DNA of 64,000 bases from SZUA-229 sp036567985 (GTDB lineage Bacteria; Pseudomonadota; Gammaproteobacteria; SZUA-229). A program made the position numbers and the translations under genes. The stretch is taken from contig DATCTK010000022.1 of assembly GCA_036567985.1 (NCBI GenBank), forward strand, positions 1 through 64,000, given 5' to 3'. How positions within the stretch are numbered: the first letter of the stretch is position 1; every line of letters starts with the position of its first letter. Shown piece by piece: positions 42,945 through 50,981 of this stretch. The notes under the pieces are model-generated. The model ran no database searches and had not been told where the DNA came from. It was given only the letters and a program-made list of their open reading frames with translations.

Positions 42945-43577
42945 ATGACATCCAATTCCATATCATCCAGATTTTCATTCAGTGCATGGATGATGCCTAA
43001 ATACATTAAACCGCTGTTATTCATATTGTGTCTGACGCCGTTGATGTCCCTGCTGTATTCTGCATTCACCCAGCAACTTGGTCCCAATCCGGCGGAAGCG
43101 TTGATTCGCGGTTTTGGTGACTGGGGGCTGTATTTTCTATTGCTGGGGCTGGCCATAACCCCGTTGCGGAAACTGCTGAACCTGTCCTCGTTGATTGCCT
43201 ACCGTCGTATGCTGGGGCTGTTTGCGTTTTTTTATGTGTGCCTGCATTTTTTAAGTTACATCTGGTTTGATATGTTTTTCGACTGGTCGGAGATTGTGCG
43301 GGATATTATCAAGCGGCCGTTTATAACGGTTGGCTTTATCTGTTTTTTATTATTGTGGCCACTGGCGCTGACCTCGACCAATAAAATGATGCGACGCCTG
43401 AAGAAAAACTGGGGGCGCTTGCATAAACTGGTGTACCCGGTTTCGCTGCTGGCCATGCTGCATTATTTTATGATGACCCGCGCGGATTACCTGCAGCCCA
43501 GTTTATTGCTGCTGGTGCTGTTGTTATTACTGGGCTATCGCCTTTACAAACGACAGACTGGTAAGGCAGCGCAATGA
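42945..43577 (+). CDS. msrQ: heme-binding membrane subunit MsrQ
   Basis: About 210 aa; ATG 42945 is given, but family alignment would also allow ATG 42990 (MMPKYIKPLL). Five to six membrane helices with FGDWGLYFLLLGLAITPLRK, YRRMLGLFAFFYVCLHFLSY and WGRLHKLVYPVSLLAMLHYF; the His residues in LHFLSY, RLHKL and MLHYF are heme ligands in the family. It passes electrons from the quinone pool or flavin reductase to MsrP. Overlaps sfsA by 4 bases. Confidence 0.92.
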   Translation: MTSNSISSRFSFSAWMMPKYIKPLLFILCLTPLMSLLYSAFTQQLGPNPAEALIRGFGDWGLYFLLLGLAITPLRKLLNLSSLIAYRRMLGLFAFFYVCLHFLSYIWFDMFFDWSEIVRDIIKRPFITVGFICFLLLWPLALTSTNKMMRRLKKNWGRLHKLVYPVSLLAMLHYFMMTRADYLQPSLLLLVLLLLLGYRLYKRQTGKAAQ

Positions 43578-44299
43578 AATTTGACTCACCCCTGGTGGAA
43601 GGGCGTCTGCTCAAACGTTACAAACGCTTCCTTGCGGATATTCGACTGCCGGATGGACGCGAACTGACCGCCCACTGTGCCAATACCGGTGCCATGACCG
43701 GCTGTGCCCCCGAGGGTGCCAGGGTGTGGCTGAGCCGTTCTGATAATGCCAAACGCAAATACCCCTACAGCTGGCAGCTGGTGGAAGTGGCAAGCGGGGT
43801 GCTGGCCTGTATCAATACGGCACTCACCAATAAGCTGGTGGCTGAAGCGCTGGCTGAAGGTAAAATAGCGGAACTGGCCGGGTACGATGTGTGCCAGAGT
43901 GAAGTGCGCTATGGTGACGAGCGAAGCCGCATTGATTTTTTGCTCAGTCACAGTGAGCCACATCATCAGCCCTCCAGCCCGCCGGCCTATGTCGAAGTCA
44001 AACATGTCACCCTGAGTTTACAGCCGGGGGTGGGCAGTTTTCCCGATGCGGTAACAAAGCGTGGCCAGAAGCATCTACGGGAGTTGATGCAGCAGGTGCA
44101 ACAGGGTTACCGCGCGGTATTAGTGTTTATAATCATGCGCACTGATGTTACTCTTGTGAAGCCGGAAGACGCCATTGACAGGGATTATGGCCAGTTACTC
44201 AGGCAGGCGGTTGCGCAGGGGGTGGAGGTTATCGCCTATGCCACTGATATCAGCCCGCAGCAAATCCGCCTGAGCCATGCCATACCGGTTGTACTCTGA
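43574..44299 (+). CDS. sfsA: SfsA family protein
   Basis: 241 aa. EGRLLKRYKRFLADIRLPDG, CANTGAMTGCAPEGARVWLS and SRIDFLL then YVEVKHVTL and FPDAVTKRGQKHLRELM form the SfsA pattern. The D...E-V-K triad suggests a nuclease-type core. E. coli SfsA was linked to sugar fermentation genes; the true role is unclear. Overlaps msrQ (ATGA). Confidence 0.95.
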   Translation: MKFDSPLVEGRLLKRYKRFLADIRLPDGRELTAHCANTGAMTGCAPEGARVWLSRSDNAKRKYPYSWQLVEVASGVLACINTALTNKLVAEALAEGKIAELAGYDVCQSEVRYGDERSRIDFLLSHSEPHHQPSSPPAYVEVKHVTLSLQPGVGSFPDAVTKRGQKHLRELMQQVQQGYRAVLVFIIMRTDVTLVKPEDAIDRDYGQLLRQAVAQGVEVIAYATDISPQQIRLSHAIPVVL

Positions 44300-44364
44300 T
44301 TTCTATACATATCAGGTAAATTTAACTAACGTGAACCGCCTAACCGAGATGAACCCCCTGGACC

Positions 44365-45612
44365 ATGTTTAGACCCAAAGAGCTTTTTATTGGCCTCAGA
44401 TACACCCGCGCCAAACGCCGTAACGGTTTCGTTTCCTTTATTGCATTGCTTTCCATGATCGGCATCGCCCTCGGTGTGGCGGCCTTGATAGTGGTGTTGT
44501 CGGTAATGAATGGCTTTGGTAAGGAACTGCGTGAGCGCACCCTGGGGATGACCGCCCATGCCACGGTCACCGGCCAGGACGGCACCCTGTCCGACTGGCA
44601 GGCTATCGAACGCCGGGTGCGGGCGCATCGCAGTGTGATCAATGCCGCGCCCTATACCCAGAACGAAGCCATGTTGAGTAATCGCAGCCGGGTGAGTGGT
44701 GCGATTATTCGCGGCGTCTACCCGAAACTTGAACCCCGTGTATCGGATATTGATACCAAGATGGTGTCGGGCGCACTGGCGGATCTGCAGCCGGGGGAGT
44801 TCGGTATTATTCTGGGACGGGAGCTGGCCAATGCCATGGGTGTGTTTGAAGGTGAAAAAATCACCGTGATCACGCCCCAGGCGAATGTTACCCCGGTGGG
44901 CGTAATGCCACGGCTCAAACGCTTTACCGTGGTAGGGGTGTTCGAAGCCGGTATGCATCAGTTTGATCGTTCCATGGCACTGATGCACATCGAGGATGCA
45001 CAGACCCTGTTCAGTAAAGCGGATAAGGTGGATGGGCTGCGTCTCAAGCTGGACGATATGCTCAATTCCTATAAAGTCACTGGCGAACTGAATCAACTGG
45101 TGGGTGAAGACTACTGGGTTCGCGACTGGACCAAAATGCACAGCAACCTGTTCAAGGCCTTGCAAACTGAAAAGGTGGTGATGTTTATTATCCTGTTGCT
45201 GATCGTCGCTGTGGCGGCCTTCAATATTATTTCCACCCTGGTGATGACGGTAAATGAAAAACAGGCGGACATCGCTATTCTGCGTACCATTGGCATGACA
45301 CCCAACAGTTTAATGTGGGTGTTTATTGTGCAGGGCGTGGTGATCGGTCTGGTGGGTACCCTGCTTGGGGTTGCCATTGGTGTGCCGATGGCATTGAACG
45401 TTAACGAGATTGTGGTGTTTTTTGAAACCCTGTTGCACACCAAGTTCCTGCCGGCGGATGTGTATTACATCTCCGATATAAAATCCGATTTACATGCCAG
45501 TGATGTGCTGGTGTATGCCGCAGCGGCGTTTGGTTTGTCGGTGCTGGCCACTATTTACCCGGCATGGCGTGCGGCCCGTGTGCAACCCGCCGATGCGCTG
45601 CGTTATGAATAA
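44365..45612 (+). CDS. lolC: lipoprotein-releasing ABC permease, LolC/LolE family
   Basis: 415 aa. N-terminal helix after FIGLRYTRAKRRNGFVSFIA, large periplasmic domain, then three C-terminal helices (VVMFIILLLIVAVAAFNIIS; LMWVFIVQGVVIGLVGTLLG; VLVYAAAAFGLSVLATIYP). Together with LolD it extracts outer-membrane lipoproteins from the inner membrane. Only one permease is encoded here, so it may act as a homodimer (LolF-like) or have a partner elsewhere. Confidence 0.92.
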   Translation: MFRPKELFIGLRYTRAKRRNGFVSFIALLSMIGIALGVAALIVVLSVMNGFGKELRERTLGMTAHATVTGQDGTLSDWQAIERRVRAHRSVINAAPYTQNEAMLSNRSRVSGAIIRGVYPKLEPRVSDIDTKMVSGALADLQPGEFGIILGRELANAMGVFEGEKITVITPQANVTPVGVMPRLKRFTVVGVFEAGMHQFDRSMALMHIEDAQTLFSKADKVDGLRLKLDDMLNSYKVTGELNQLVGEDYWVRDWTKMHSNLFKALQTEKVVMFIILLLIVAVAAFNIISTLVMTVNEKQADIAILRTIGMTPNSLMWVFIVQGVVIGLVGTLLGVAIGVPMALNVNEIVVFFETLLHTKFLPADVYYISDIKSDLHASDVLVYAAAAFGLSVLATIYPAWRAARVQPADALRYE

Positions 45613-45618
45613 GTTTAA

Positions 45619-46365
45619 GTGAGTTTATTGATGGTATCCCAGAACCGCTTTACCGAAACCAGTATTTTCCCCAGCAGCGCGGCCCAGCCGGTTGTGCTGG
45701 AGGCAGAAAACCTGTGTAAATCCTATGCAGAAGCCGGTGGTGGCCGCCTGGATGTGCTGGTTGATGTGAATCTGACCGTGCGCAGTGGCGAGAAGGTAGC
45801 CATTGTGGGTGCGTCCGGTTCCGGCAAAAGCAGCCTGTTGCATCTGCTGGGCGGACTGGATACGCCGACGTCGGGACAGGTGTATATCGATGACAAAAAT
45901 CTTAATCGCATGAAGGAAAAAGAGCGCTGTCGTATTCGCAATAATTACCTGGGTTTCGTCTATCAGTTCCATCACCTGTTACCGGAGTTCAGCGCCCAGG
46001 AAAATGTTGCCATGCCGGCACTGGTGCGGGGCACGGCACCGTCACAGGCACTGAGTAAGGCTGCCATGTTACTGGACAAAGTGGGTATGACACGACGGGT
46101 GCATCATAAACCATCGGAGTTATCTGGCGGTGAACGGCAACGTGCGGCCATTGCCCGTGCGGTGATTAACGAACCCCGTTGTATCTGTGCCGATGAACCC
46201 ACCGGTAACCTGGATCGGGCCACTGCCAACCAGGTGGTGCAGGTGTTGATGCGGCTGAATAATGAATTCGGCACCAGCCTGATTGTGGTTACCCATGACA
46301 TGGAGCTGGCGAGAAAAATGGATACAATTTACACGATTGAAAACGGGCAGCTGAAACGGCTGTAA
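45619..46365 (+). CDS. lolD: lipoprotein-releasing ABC ATPase LolD
   Basis: 248 aa from GTG 45619, or 244 from ATG 45631. Walker A GASGSGKSS, Q-loop YQFHHLLPEF, signature LSGGERQRAAIAR, Walker B CICADEPTGNLD, switch His VTHDMELA. It powers the LolC-type permease encoded 6 bases upstream. The N-terminus carries about 20 extra residues compared with E. coli LolD. Confidence 0.95.
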   Translation: MSLLMVSQNRFTETSIFPSSAAQPVVLEAENLCKSYAEAGGGRLDVLVDVNLTVRSGEKVAIVGASGSGKSSLLHLLGGLDTPTSGQVYIDDKNLNRMKEKERCRIRNNYLGFVYQFHHLLPEFSAQENVAMPALVRGTAPSQALSKAAMLLDKVGMTRRVHHKPSELSGGERQRAAIARAVINEPRCICADEPTGNLDRATANQVVQVLMRLNNEFGTSLIVVTHDMELARKMDTIYTIENGQLKRL

Positions 46366-46394
46366 TCTTTTACGATTTTCAGAGTCTGTTAAAG

Positions 46395-47450
46395 ATGTCA
46401 CAACCCCGCGCCAACAAAGCACTGAATGAACGTGCGCAATACCTGCTGAAAACCCTGATCAACTGCTACGTGGAAGAGGGCGTGCCGGTAGGGTCAAAAA
46501 CCCTGGCAGAAAGTGCCGGCCTGAATATTTCCACCGCCACCATTCGCAATGTAATGGCCAACCTTGATTCCATGGGGCTGGTTACCTCACCCCATACTTC
46601 CGCTGGCCGAGTGCCCACCAATAAAGGCTTTCGTGTCTATGTCGACTCGATGCTGGAGCTAAGCCCGATTGAAGCGGCAATTAAAGAGCGCATTAAACAG
46701 CAACTGCATGGTGATCAGGACAAGGATCGGCTGATTAATATTGCCAACAATCTGCTCACCGATATTACCCAGATGGCAGGGGTGATTACCCTGCCCAAGG
46801 CCGGGCAGCTGAACCTCCGCCGCATTGAATTTCTGCCCCTGCCGGATAAAAAAATACTCGCCATACTGGTGGTGAATGAGCGGGATGTGCAGAATCGCAT
46901 TGTGCATGTCGAGCGCGAATACAGTCAGAATGAGTTGCTGAAAATCTCCAATTACCTGAACCAGCATTTTATGGGTACGGATATTTTCCAGATCCGCAAC
47001 AAGCTGATGCAGGAACTGCAAACCGCGCGCAACCAGGTGGACGAAATGATGGCCGCAGCGGTAGCGCTGGCAGACCAGGCAATGCAGCCAGCGGAAGAAG
47101 ATGAACCCTATCGCGTACAGGGGCAGGCGAACCTGATTCGTTTTGACGAAACCAATAACGCCAACCAGCTGCAGCAGCTGTTCCAGGTGTTTCAAAGCAA
47201 GCGGGATATGCTGGGTTTGCTGGATCGATGCATACAGTCCGATGATATGCAGGTGTTTATCGGTTCGGAAGCGGGCATTGAAGGCGTAGAGGATTTTTCC
47301 ATAATCTCCGCACCCTATGGCAGCAAGGGGAATACACTGGGTGTGCTTGGTGTTATCGGCCCAACGCGTATGGAATACAGTAAGGTGATTGCGACGGTGG
47401 ATATTACTGCGCGGTTGCTGAGTTTGGCGTTGGGGTCGGATCAGAAATAG
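46395..47450 (+). CDS. hrcA: heat-inducible transcription repressor HrcA
   Basis: 351 aa. Winged-helix start (ERAQYLLKTLINCYVEEGVP, SAGLNISTATIRNVMANLD, SPHTSAGRVPTNKGFRVYVD), GAF-like middle, and C-terminal FIGSEAGIEGVEDFSIISAP and IGPTRMEYSKVIATV. It represses chaperone operons through CIRCE sites. No CIRCE repeat was found before grpE or dnaK here; its target (for instance groESL) is probably elsewhere. Confidence 0.95.
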   Translation: MSQPRANKALNERAQYLLKTLINCYVEEGVPVGSKTLAESAGLNISTATIRNVMANLDSMGLVTSPHTSAGRVPTNKGFRVYVDSMLELSPIEAAIKERIKQQLHGDQDKDRLINIANNLLTDITQMAGVITLPKAGQLNLRRIEFLPLPDKKILAILVVNERDVQNRIVHVEREYSQNELLKISNYLNQHFMGTDIFQIRNKLMQELQTARNQVDEMMAAAVALADQAMQPAEEDEPYRVQGQANLIRFDETNNANQLQQLFQVFQSKRDMLGLLDRCIQSDDMQVFIGSEAGIEGVEDFSIISAPYGSKGNTLGVLGVIGPTRMEYSKVIATVDITARLLSLALGSDQK

Positions 47451-47584
47451 TTATTCAGGTTTATCGCCTGGTGCATATGGACTGCTGTTGTAGGGTGGAT
47501 CAAGCGAAGCGGATCCACCGATTGACGTGCAGGAAAGTGTGCTGTTGATAGTTTTCTGTGGTAATTAACCTTACTGTCTTATGA

Positions 47585-47866
47585 AGATTTACTTTCACGA
47601 TATTCTGATCTGTGCTGTTTCGCCTCTCTGGCGACTCACTTCTTTTCCTTCAGCAGAAAAGAAGTAAGCAAGAAAATGCCGTTCCCGGTCACTTGCCCGC
47701 AAAAAGCGCGGGTTCCCGAAAATGCTATGAGAAGGTGTTTTTCTTAGATAAGTATATTGATGGCTTTATCTTCGTTTCCGGGTCGTGCTGGAGTGCCGTC
47801 CAGGCACATCATCACTCAAAATCACATCCCTGTGATTTTGCCCCTGTGTCGTAAGCATTTTCGGCA
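47585..47866 (-). repeat. intact copy of the repeat interrupted by the prophage
   Basis: Read on the minus strand it matches 1-157 and then 37785-37910 in order, with GGGAACCCGCGC where the other copy has the insertion point. About 280 bp, non-coding, with internal palindromic parts (CCCGC...GCGGG; AATCACA...TGTGATT). Confidence 0.85.
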
Positions 47867-48113
47867 AGTGACAGGGAAGGTTGTCGCAAGCTCATCGTTT
47901 GAGAAGCAATTTGACCGTTGGGTACGAAGCTGTTCCCCTTCACGCAAGCTGATGAACGAGAGATTTTTGTGGAGGCTTTATTCCGGGCGTCCTGCCCTCC
48001 AGCCTTCGGCTCAGGCAGAGCTTGTTTAAATTTGATCCAGTAAAATTTATCTCTTGCCTACACCTTGTTGCTGTTGGCACTAAACCCATGGAGCGTTTTA
48101 GAACAGGCTTTCA

Positions 48114-48168
48114 TAAAGAAGTGAGTCGCCAGAGAGGCGAAACGGCACAGTTCAGAATTCCGCGAAGA
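48114..48168 (+). repeat. partial third copy of the prophage-target repeat
   Basis: Carries only the AAGAAGTGAGTCGCCAGAGA / AGGCGAAACGGCACAG end of the element, directly downstream of the reductase gene. Confidence 0.8.
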
Positions 48169-49149
48169 TCAAACCTTATGCATATCCCTTGTCTCAAACG
48201 GATCGGTATGAATATCCTGCATCGCCACGCCTGCAAGGTAAACCCGTTGCTGTAATGATTTCACCATCGCCGGTGCGCCGCAGAGATACACTTTCCAGCC
48301 TTTCAAATCAGAGTTATCGCTGAGCGCCTGATCGCAGCCTTTTCCCTTGAGCACAATTTCTTCCGGCATTTCACCGGTAATAATGCTGTGGTATTCAATA
48401 TTCGGTACCTGCGCGGCCAGTTCGTTGAGCTGTTGGTGCAGATACAGTTCCTGCTGGTTAAACGCGCCGTGGTAAATCTTGATCGGGCCGGTGTGCTGTT
48501 TGTGTAATGCATCGCGCACAACGCCGATCAGTGGCGCGAGTCCGGTGCTGGAACCGACCAGTAAAATCGGTTGCTCGGTGTTTTCACATGAATAAAAGCA
48601 GTCGCCCACCGGGCCTTCGATGTCGATGTTGTCATTGACTTCAAAATGGTCCGCCAGCCAGTTGCTGAGATCACCACCGGGCATGCGTTTGACATGTAAC
48701 TCAAGAAACGAGTCTTCACTGGGCAGGCTGGCCAGTGAGTAGCTGCGAATCACGCCGTCTTCGCGTTTTAGATTAATAAACTGCCCGGCATGGTAATACA
48801 TGGGAGTAGCGGTTTGCAGGCGCAGCCGGGTGACAGTCGGCGAGAGGGCAGTTTTTTCCAGCAGTCGGGCACTCACATACAGCTGTTTGCTGTCGGGTAA
48901 TTCAACATGCATATCGCTTTGCGGCTTGCACTGGCAGGAGAGGAAATAACCCAGGGTTCGCAGATTGGGTTTCAATTCGCTTTGCGCTTCAGCCGGAATC
49001 TCGCCTTCGCTACAGCGCAACATACAGGTCTGGCAGATACCGGCCTGGCAGGAATAGGGTGCATCGATTTTATGGCGAATCAGTGCATCCAGCACTGATT
49101 CGTTTTCTGCGCACTCGACTGCCTGGTCATTAAAATAAATGGTTGGCAT
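48169..49149 (-). CDS. ferredoxin-fused NAD(P)H flavin reductase
   Basis: 326 aa from ATG 49149 (AGGA upstream). Residues 1-90 are a plant-type 2Fe-2S ferredoxin with C-x4-C-x2-C in SCQAGICQTCMLRC and the last Cys in FLSCQC. Then an FNR module: FAD site RSYSLAS, NAD site VGSSTGLAPLIGVV, C-terminal VYLCGAPAMVKSLQQRVY. Eleven bases after the truncated haemoglobin gene, so it is the likely electron donor for that protein. Relatives include phenol/CDP-glucose reductase components; no such partner is present. Confidence 0.88.
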   Translation of the reverse strand: MPTIYFNDQAVECAENESVLDALIRHKIDAPYSCQAGICQTCMLRCSEGEIPAEAQSELKPNLRTLGYFLSCQCKPQSDMHVELPDSKQLYVSARLLEKTALSPTVTRLRLQTATPMYYHAGQFINLKREDGVIRSYSLASLPSEDSFLELHVKRMPGGDLSNWLADHFEVNDNIDIEGPVGDCFYSCENTEQPILLVGSSTGLAPLIGVVRDALHKQHTGPIKIYHGAFNQQELYLHQQLNELAAQVPNIEYHSIITGEMPEEIVLKGKGCDQALSDNSDLKGWKVYLCGAPAMVKSLQQRVYLAGVAMQDIHTDPFETRDMHKV

Positions 49150-49159
49150 GTCGGGAATC

Positions 49160-49525
49160 CTAGCGATTGAGTACGTCGTCTTTGGTGCTGCCGGCAATGT
49201 TCATTACCTCGGCAATCAGCTCATCTGCCACCTTCAGCTCCTGCAGGGTGGATTGCAGATGACCGGCAACCGCATTGAAGTGGTCTTCGTTGAGGCCTTT
49301 GGCCACCAGTGGTGCGTGGGCTGTGCGCATGTCGTCGCCGCTGTAGTTATTGGGGCCGCCGAAAGCCATGGTCAGAAAGGATTTCTGCTTGGCATGTTGT
49401 GCCGCCATATCAGTGGTTTCGAAAAAGTGGTTGATGCTGTCATCGGCCAGCACCTTGCGGTAAAAGATATCCACGGCGGCGTTTACGGCGGCTTCTCCAC
49501 CAATTTGGTCAAACAATGAGCTCAT
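49160..49525 (-). CDS. truncated haemoglobin, group I
   Basis: 121 aa. SLFDQIGGEAAVNAAVDIFY start, B/E-helix FFETTDMAAQHAKQKSFLTM, proximal His in MRTAHAPLVAKGLNEDHF. Such proteins bind oxygen and convert NO to nitrate. Together with the reductase downstream it resembles a split flavohaemoglobin. Divergent from nsrR across a palindromic operator. Confidence 0.92.
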   Translation of the reverse strand: MSSLFDQIGGEAAVNAAVDIFYRKVLADDSINHFFETTDMAAQHAKQKSFLTMAFGGPNNYSGDDMRTAHAPLVAKGLNEDHFNAVAGHLQSTLQELKVADELIAEVMNIAGSTKDDVLNR

Positions 49526-49558
49526 GTTTTGTCCTGTGTCATTAAAGGGTTAAATTTA

Positions 49559-49585
49559 TTAATATGTATTCTATATACATATTAA
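49559..49585. promoter_or_regulatory. NsrR-type operator
   Basis: TTAATATGTAT and ATACATATTAA form a perfect 11-bp inverted repeat around TCTAT. Viewed as 11-1-11 it fits the NsrR consensus of AT-rich arms with ATG..CAT. It lies in the 112-bp divergent gap between the haemoglobin gene and nsrR. Confidence 0.75.
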
Positions 49586-49637
49586 GATGCGGTAGTATAG
49601 GGAAGTCGAATTAATTTACAAGTTGTAGTGAGTTTTT

Positions 49638-50078
49638 ATGCAGTTAACACGTCACACCGATTACGCCCTGCGGGTATTGATGTTTCTTGGCGCGGAGCCT
49701 GGGCGTAAGGCCAGCGTGGCGCAAATCGCCAGTTATTTTCGCATCTCGCGCAATCACCTGGTGAAGGTGGTGCAGGGGCTGACCGAGCACGGCTTTGTCA
49801 GCACCGTGCGTGGCAAGCACGGTGGTATGGTGCTGGCACGGGATCCGGCGGATATCACCATCGGTGAAGTGGTGCGGCGTATGGAAAACCATTTCAACCT
49901 GGTGAGCTGTCTGGAGTCATCCAGCGAAATCTGTATGGTGGATAAAACCTGTCCATTGAAGAATATCCTGCGGCATGCCACCGAAACCTTTCTGCTCGAG
50001 CTGGACGCCATTACCCTGGCGGAGGTACTACAGGATGACCTGCGCCGGCAACTGGTAAAAGTCCCGGTTAATTTCTGA
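49638..50078 (+). CDS. nsrR: NO-sensing Rrf2-family repressor NsrR
   Basis: 146 aa. HTH part MQLTRHTDYALRVLMFLGAE, ISRNHLVKVVQGLTEHGFV and RGKHGGMVLARDP; three Cys for the Fe-S cluster in SCLESSSEICMVDKTCPLKN. NO disrupts the cluster and derepresses target genes. Placement beside the haemoglobin gene and operator supports the name. Confidence 0.93.
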   Translation: MQLTRHTDYALRVLMFLGAEPGRKASVAQIASYFRISRNHLVKVVQGLTEHGFVSTVRGKHGGMVLARDPADITIGEVVRRMENHFNLVSCLESSSEICMVDKTCPLKNILRHATETFLLELDAITLAEVLQDDLRRQLVKVPVNF

Positions 50079-50255
50079 GCCGGCTCCACAGCTTATCTTT
50101 TCCATTCGTTTTTTACTCTGCAGTTGCCGGGGCTGATTCAGGGCCCCGACCGCACTCGATGACTGGATGCGCGGTTCGGCGGCGGTTGAAGCCCTGTTCA
50201 TAATCTCCCGGCCGAGCAGTCTATAGCCCGCCGATAAAATTCCCGCACTTTTTTA

Positions 50256-50283
50256 CTTGAATCTCGGATACCTGCCCCCATAT
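50256..50283 (+). promoter_or_regulatory. sigma-32 heat-shock promoter of grpE
   Basis: CTTGAA (50256-50261), 14 bases, then CCCCATAT (50276-50283), a near-consensus sigma-32 site. Start of transcription near 50290 fixes the grpE start at 50318, after GGAGAG. The rest of the nsrR-grpE gap has GC-rich hairpins but no gene. Confidence 0.8.
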
Positions 50284-50317
50284 GCGCTTCAGTAGTCACA
50301 TATTTGGAGAGTCTGTA

Positions 50318-50908
50318 ATGTCAAACGAGGAAACCCTCGATAAAAATCAACAAGATACGCAAGGCGATGTGAACCCTGAGGCGACCGACGAGATTCTTGA
50401 ATCGGTTGACGAAACAGAGGCACAGGCGCTGTCTCCTGAAGAGCTGATTGACCGACTGGACCAGGCAGAGAAGAAAGCTTCGGAAAACTGGGATCAGCTG
50501 CTGCGCACCAAGGCGGAGATGGATAATATCCGTCGCCGCACCCAGAAAGACCTGGAAAATGCCCACAAGTATGCACTGGAAAAGTTTATTGGCGAGCTGC
50601 TGGCGGTCAAGGACAGCCTGGAGCTGGGTGTAAACGCGGCGCAGCAGGAGAATGTCACGGTTGACAGTTTGCGCGAGGGTAGCGAGATGACACTGAGCAT
50701 GCTGGCCAATGTGTTCGAAAAATTTAATGTGGTTGAGCTGAACCCTGAAGGCGAGAAGTTCAACCCGGACCATCACCAGGCAATGTCGATGCAGCCAACG
50801 GCTGAAATGGAACCGAATACGGTGATGGCAGTGATGCAGAAAGGCTATTTATTAAACGACCGGCTGGTACGTCCGGCGATGGTGATGGTGTCAAAAGCGG
50901 CTGAATAG
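50318..50908 (+). CDS. grpE: nucleotide exchange factor GrpE
   Basis: 196 aa. Acidic disordered start, long coiled coil (LRTKAEMDNIRRRTQKDLEN AHKY region), and the C-terminal beta part NPEGEKFNPDHHQAM and NTVMAVMQKGYLLNDRLVRP. It releases ADP from DnaK. The longer frame from 50282 would start inside the sigma-32 promoter and is rejected. Confidence 0.95.
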   Translation: MSNEETLDKNQQDTQGDVNPEATDEILESVDETEAQALSPEELIDRLDQAEKKASENWDQLLRTKAEMDNIRRRTQKDLENAHKYALEKFIGELLAVKDSLELGVNAAQQENVTVDSLREGSEMTLSMLANVFEKFNVVELNPEGEKFNPDHHQAMSMQPTAEMEPNTVMAVMQKGYLLNDRLVRPAMVMVSKAAE

Positions 50909-50911
50909 CCT

Positions 50912-50939
50912 GTTGAAATATAAAAACCCGCCCCTATCT
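50912..50939 (+). promoter_or_regulatory. sigma-32-like promoter of dnaK
   Basis: GTTGAA (50912-50917), 13 bases, then CCCCTATCT (50931-50939) in the 73-bp gap between grpE and dnaK. A GGAG ribosome site precedes dnaK. Confidence 0.7.
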
Positions 50940-50981
50940 AGGGGTTAAGTTACGAATTTACGTTTTTTACTGGAGTTAAAA

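Larger units (their letters stand above)
47451..48168. other. 718-bp gap of interspersed repeats
   Basis: Holds a GTAGGGTGGATC copy (47490-47519), the intact inverse copy of the repeat hit by the prophage (47585-47866), a stretch around 47980-48030 resembling other host repeats, and a partial third copy (48114-48168). Short ORFs in the area are repeat translations and were not called. Confidence 0.75.

Noticed and set aside
47612..48255. Short ORFs in the hrcA-reductase gap
   Set aside because: They lie in repeat copies and share frame accidents with the copy at the prophage flanks.
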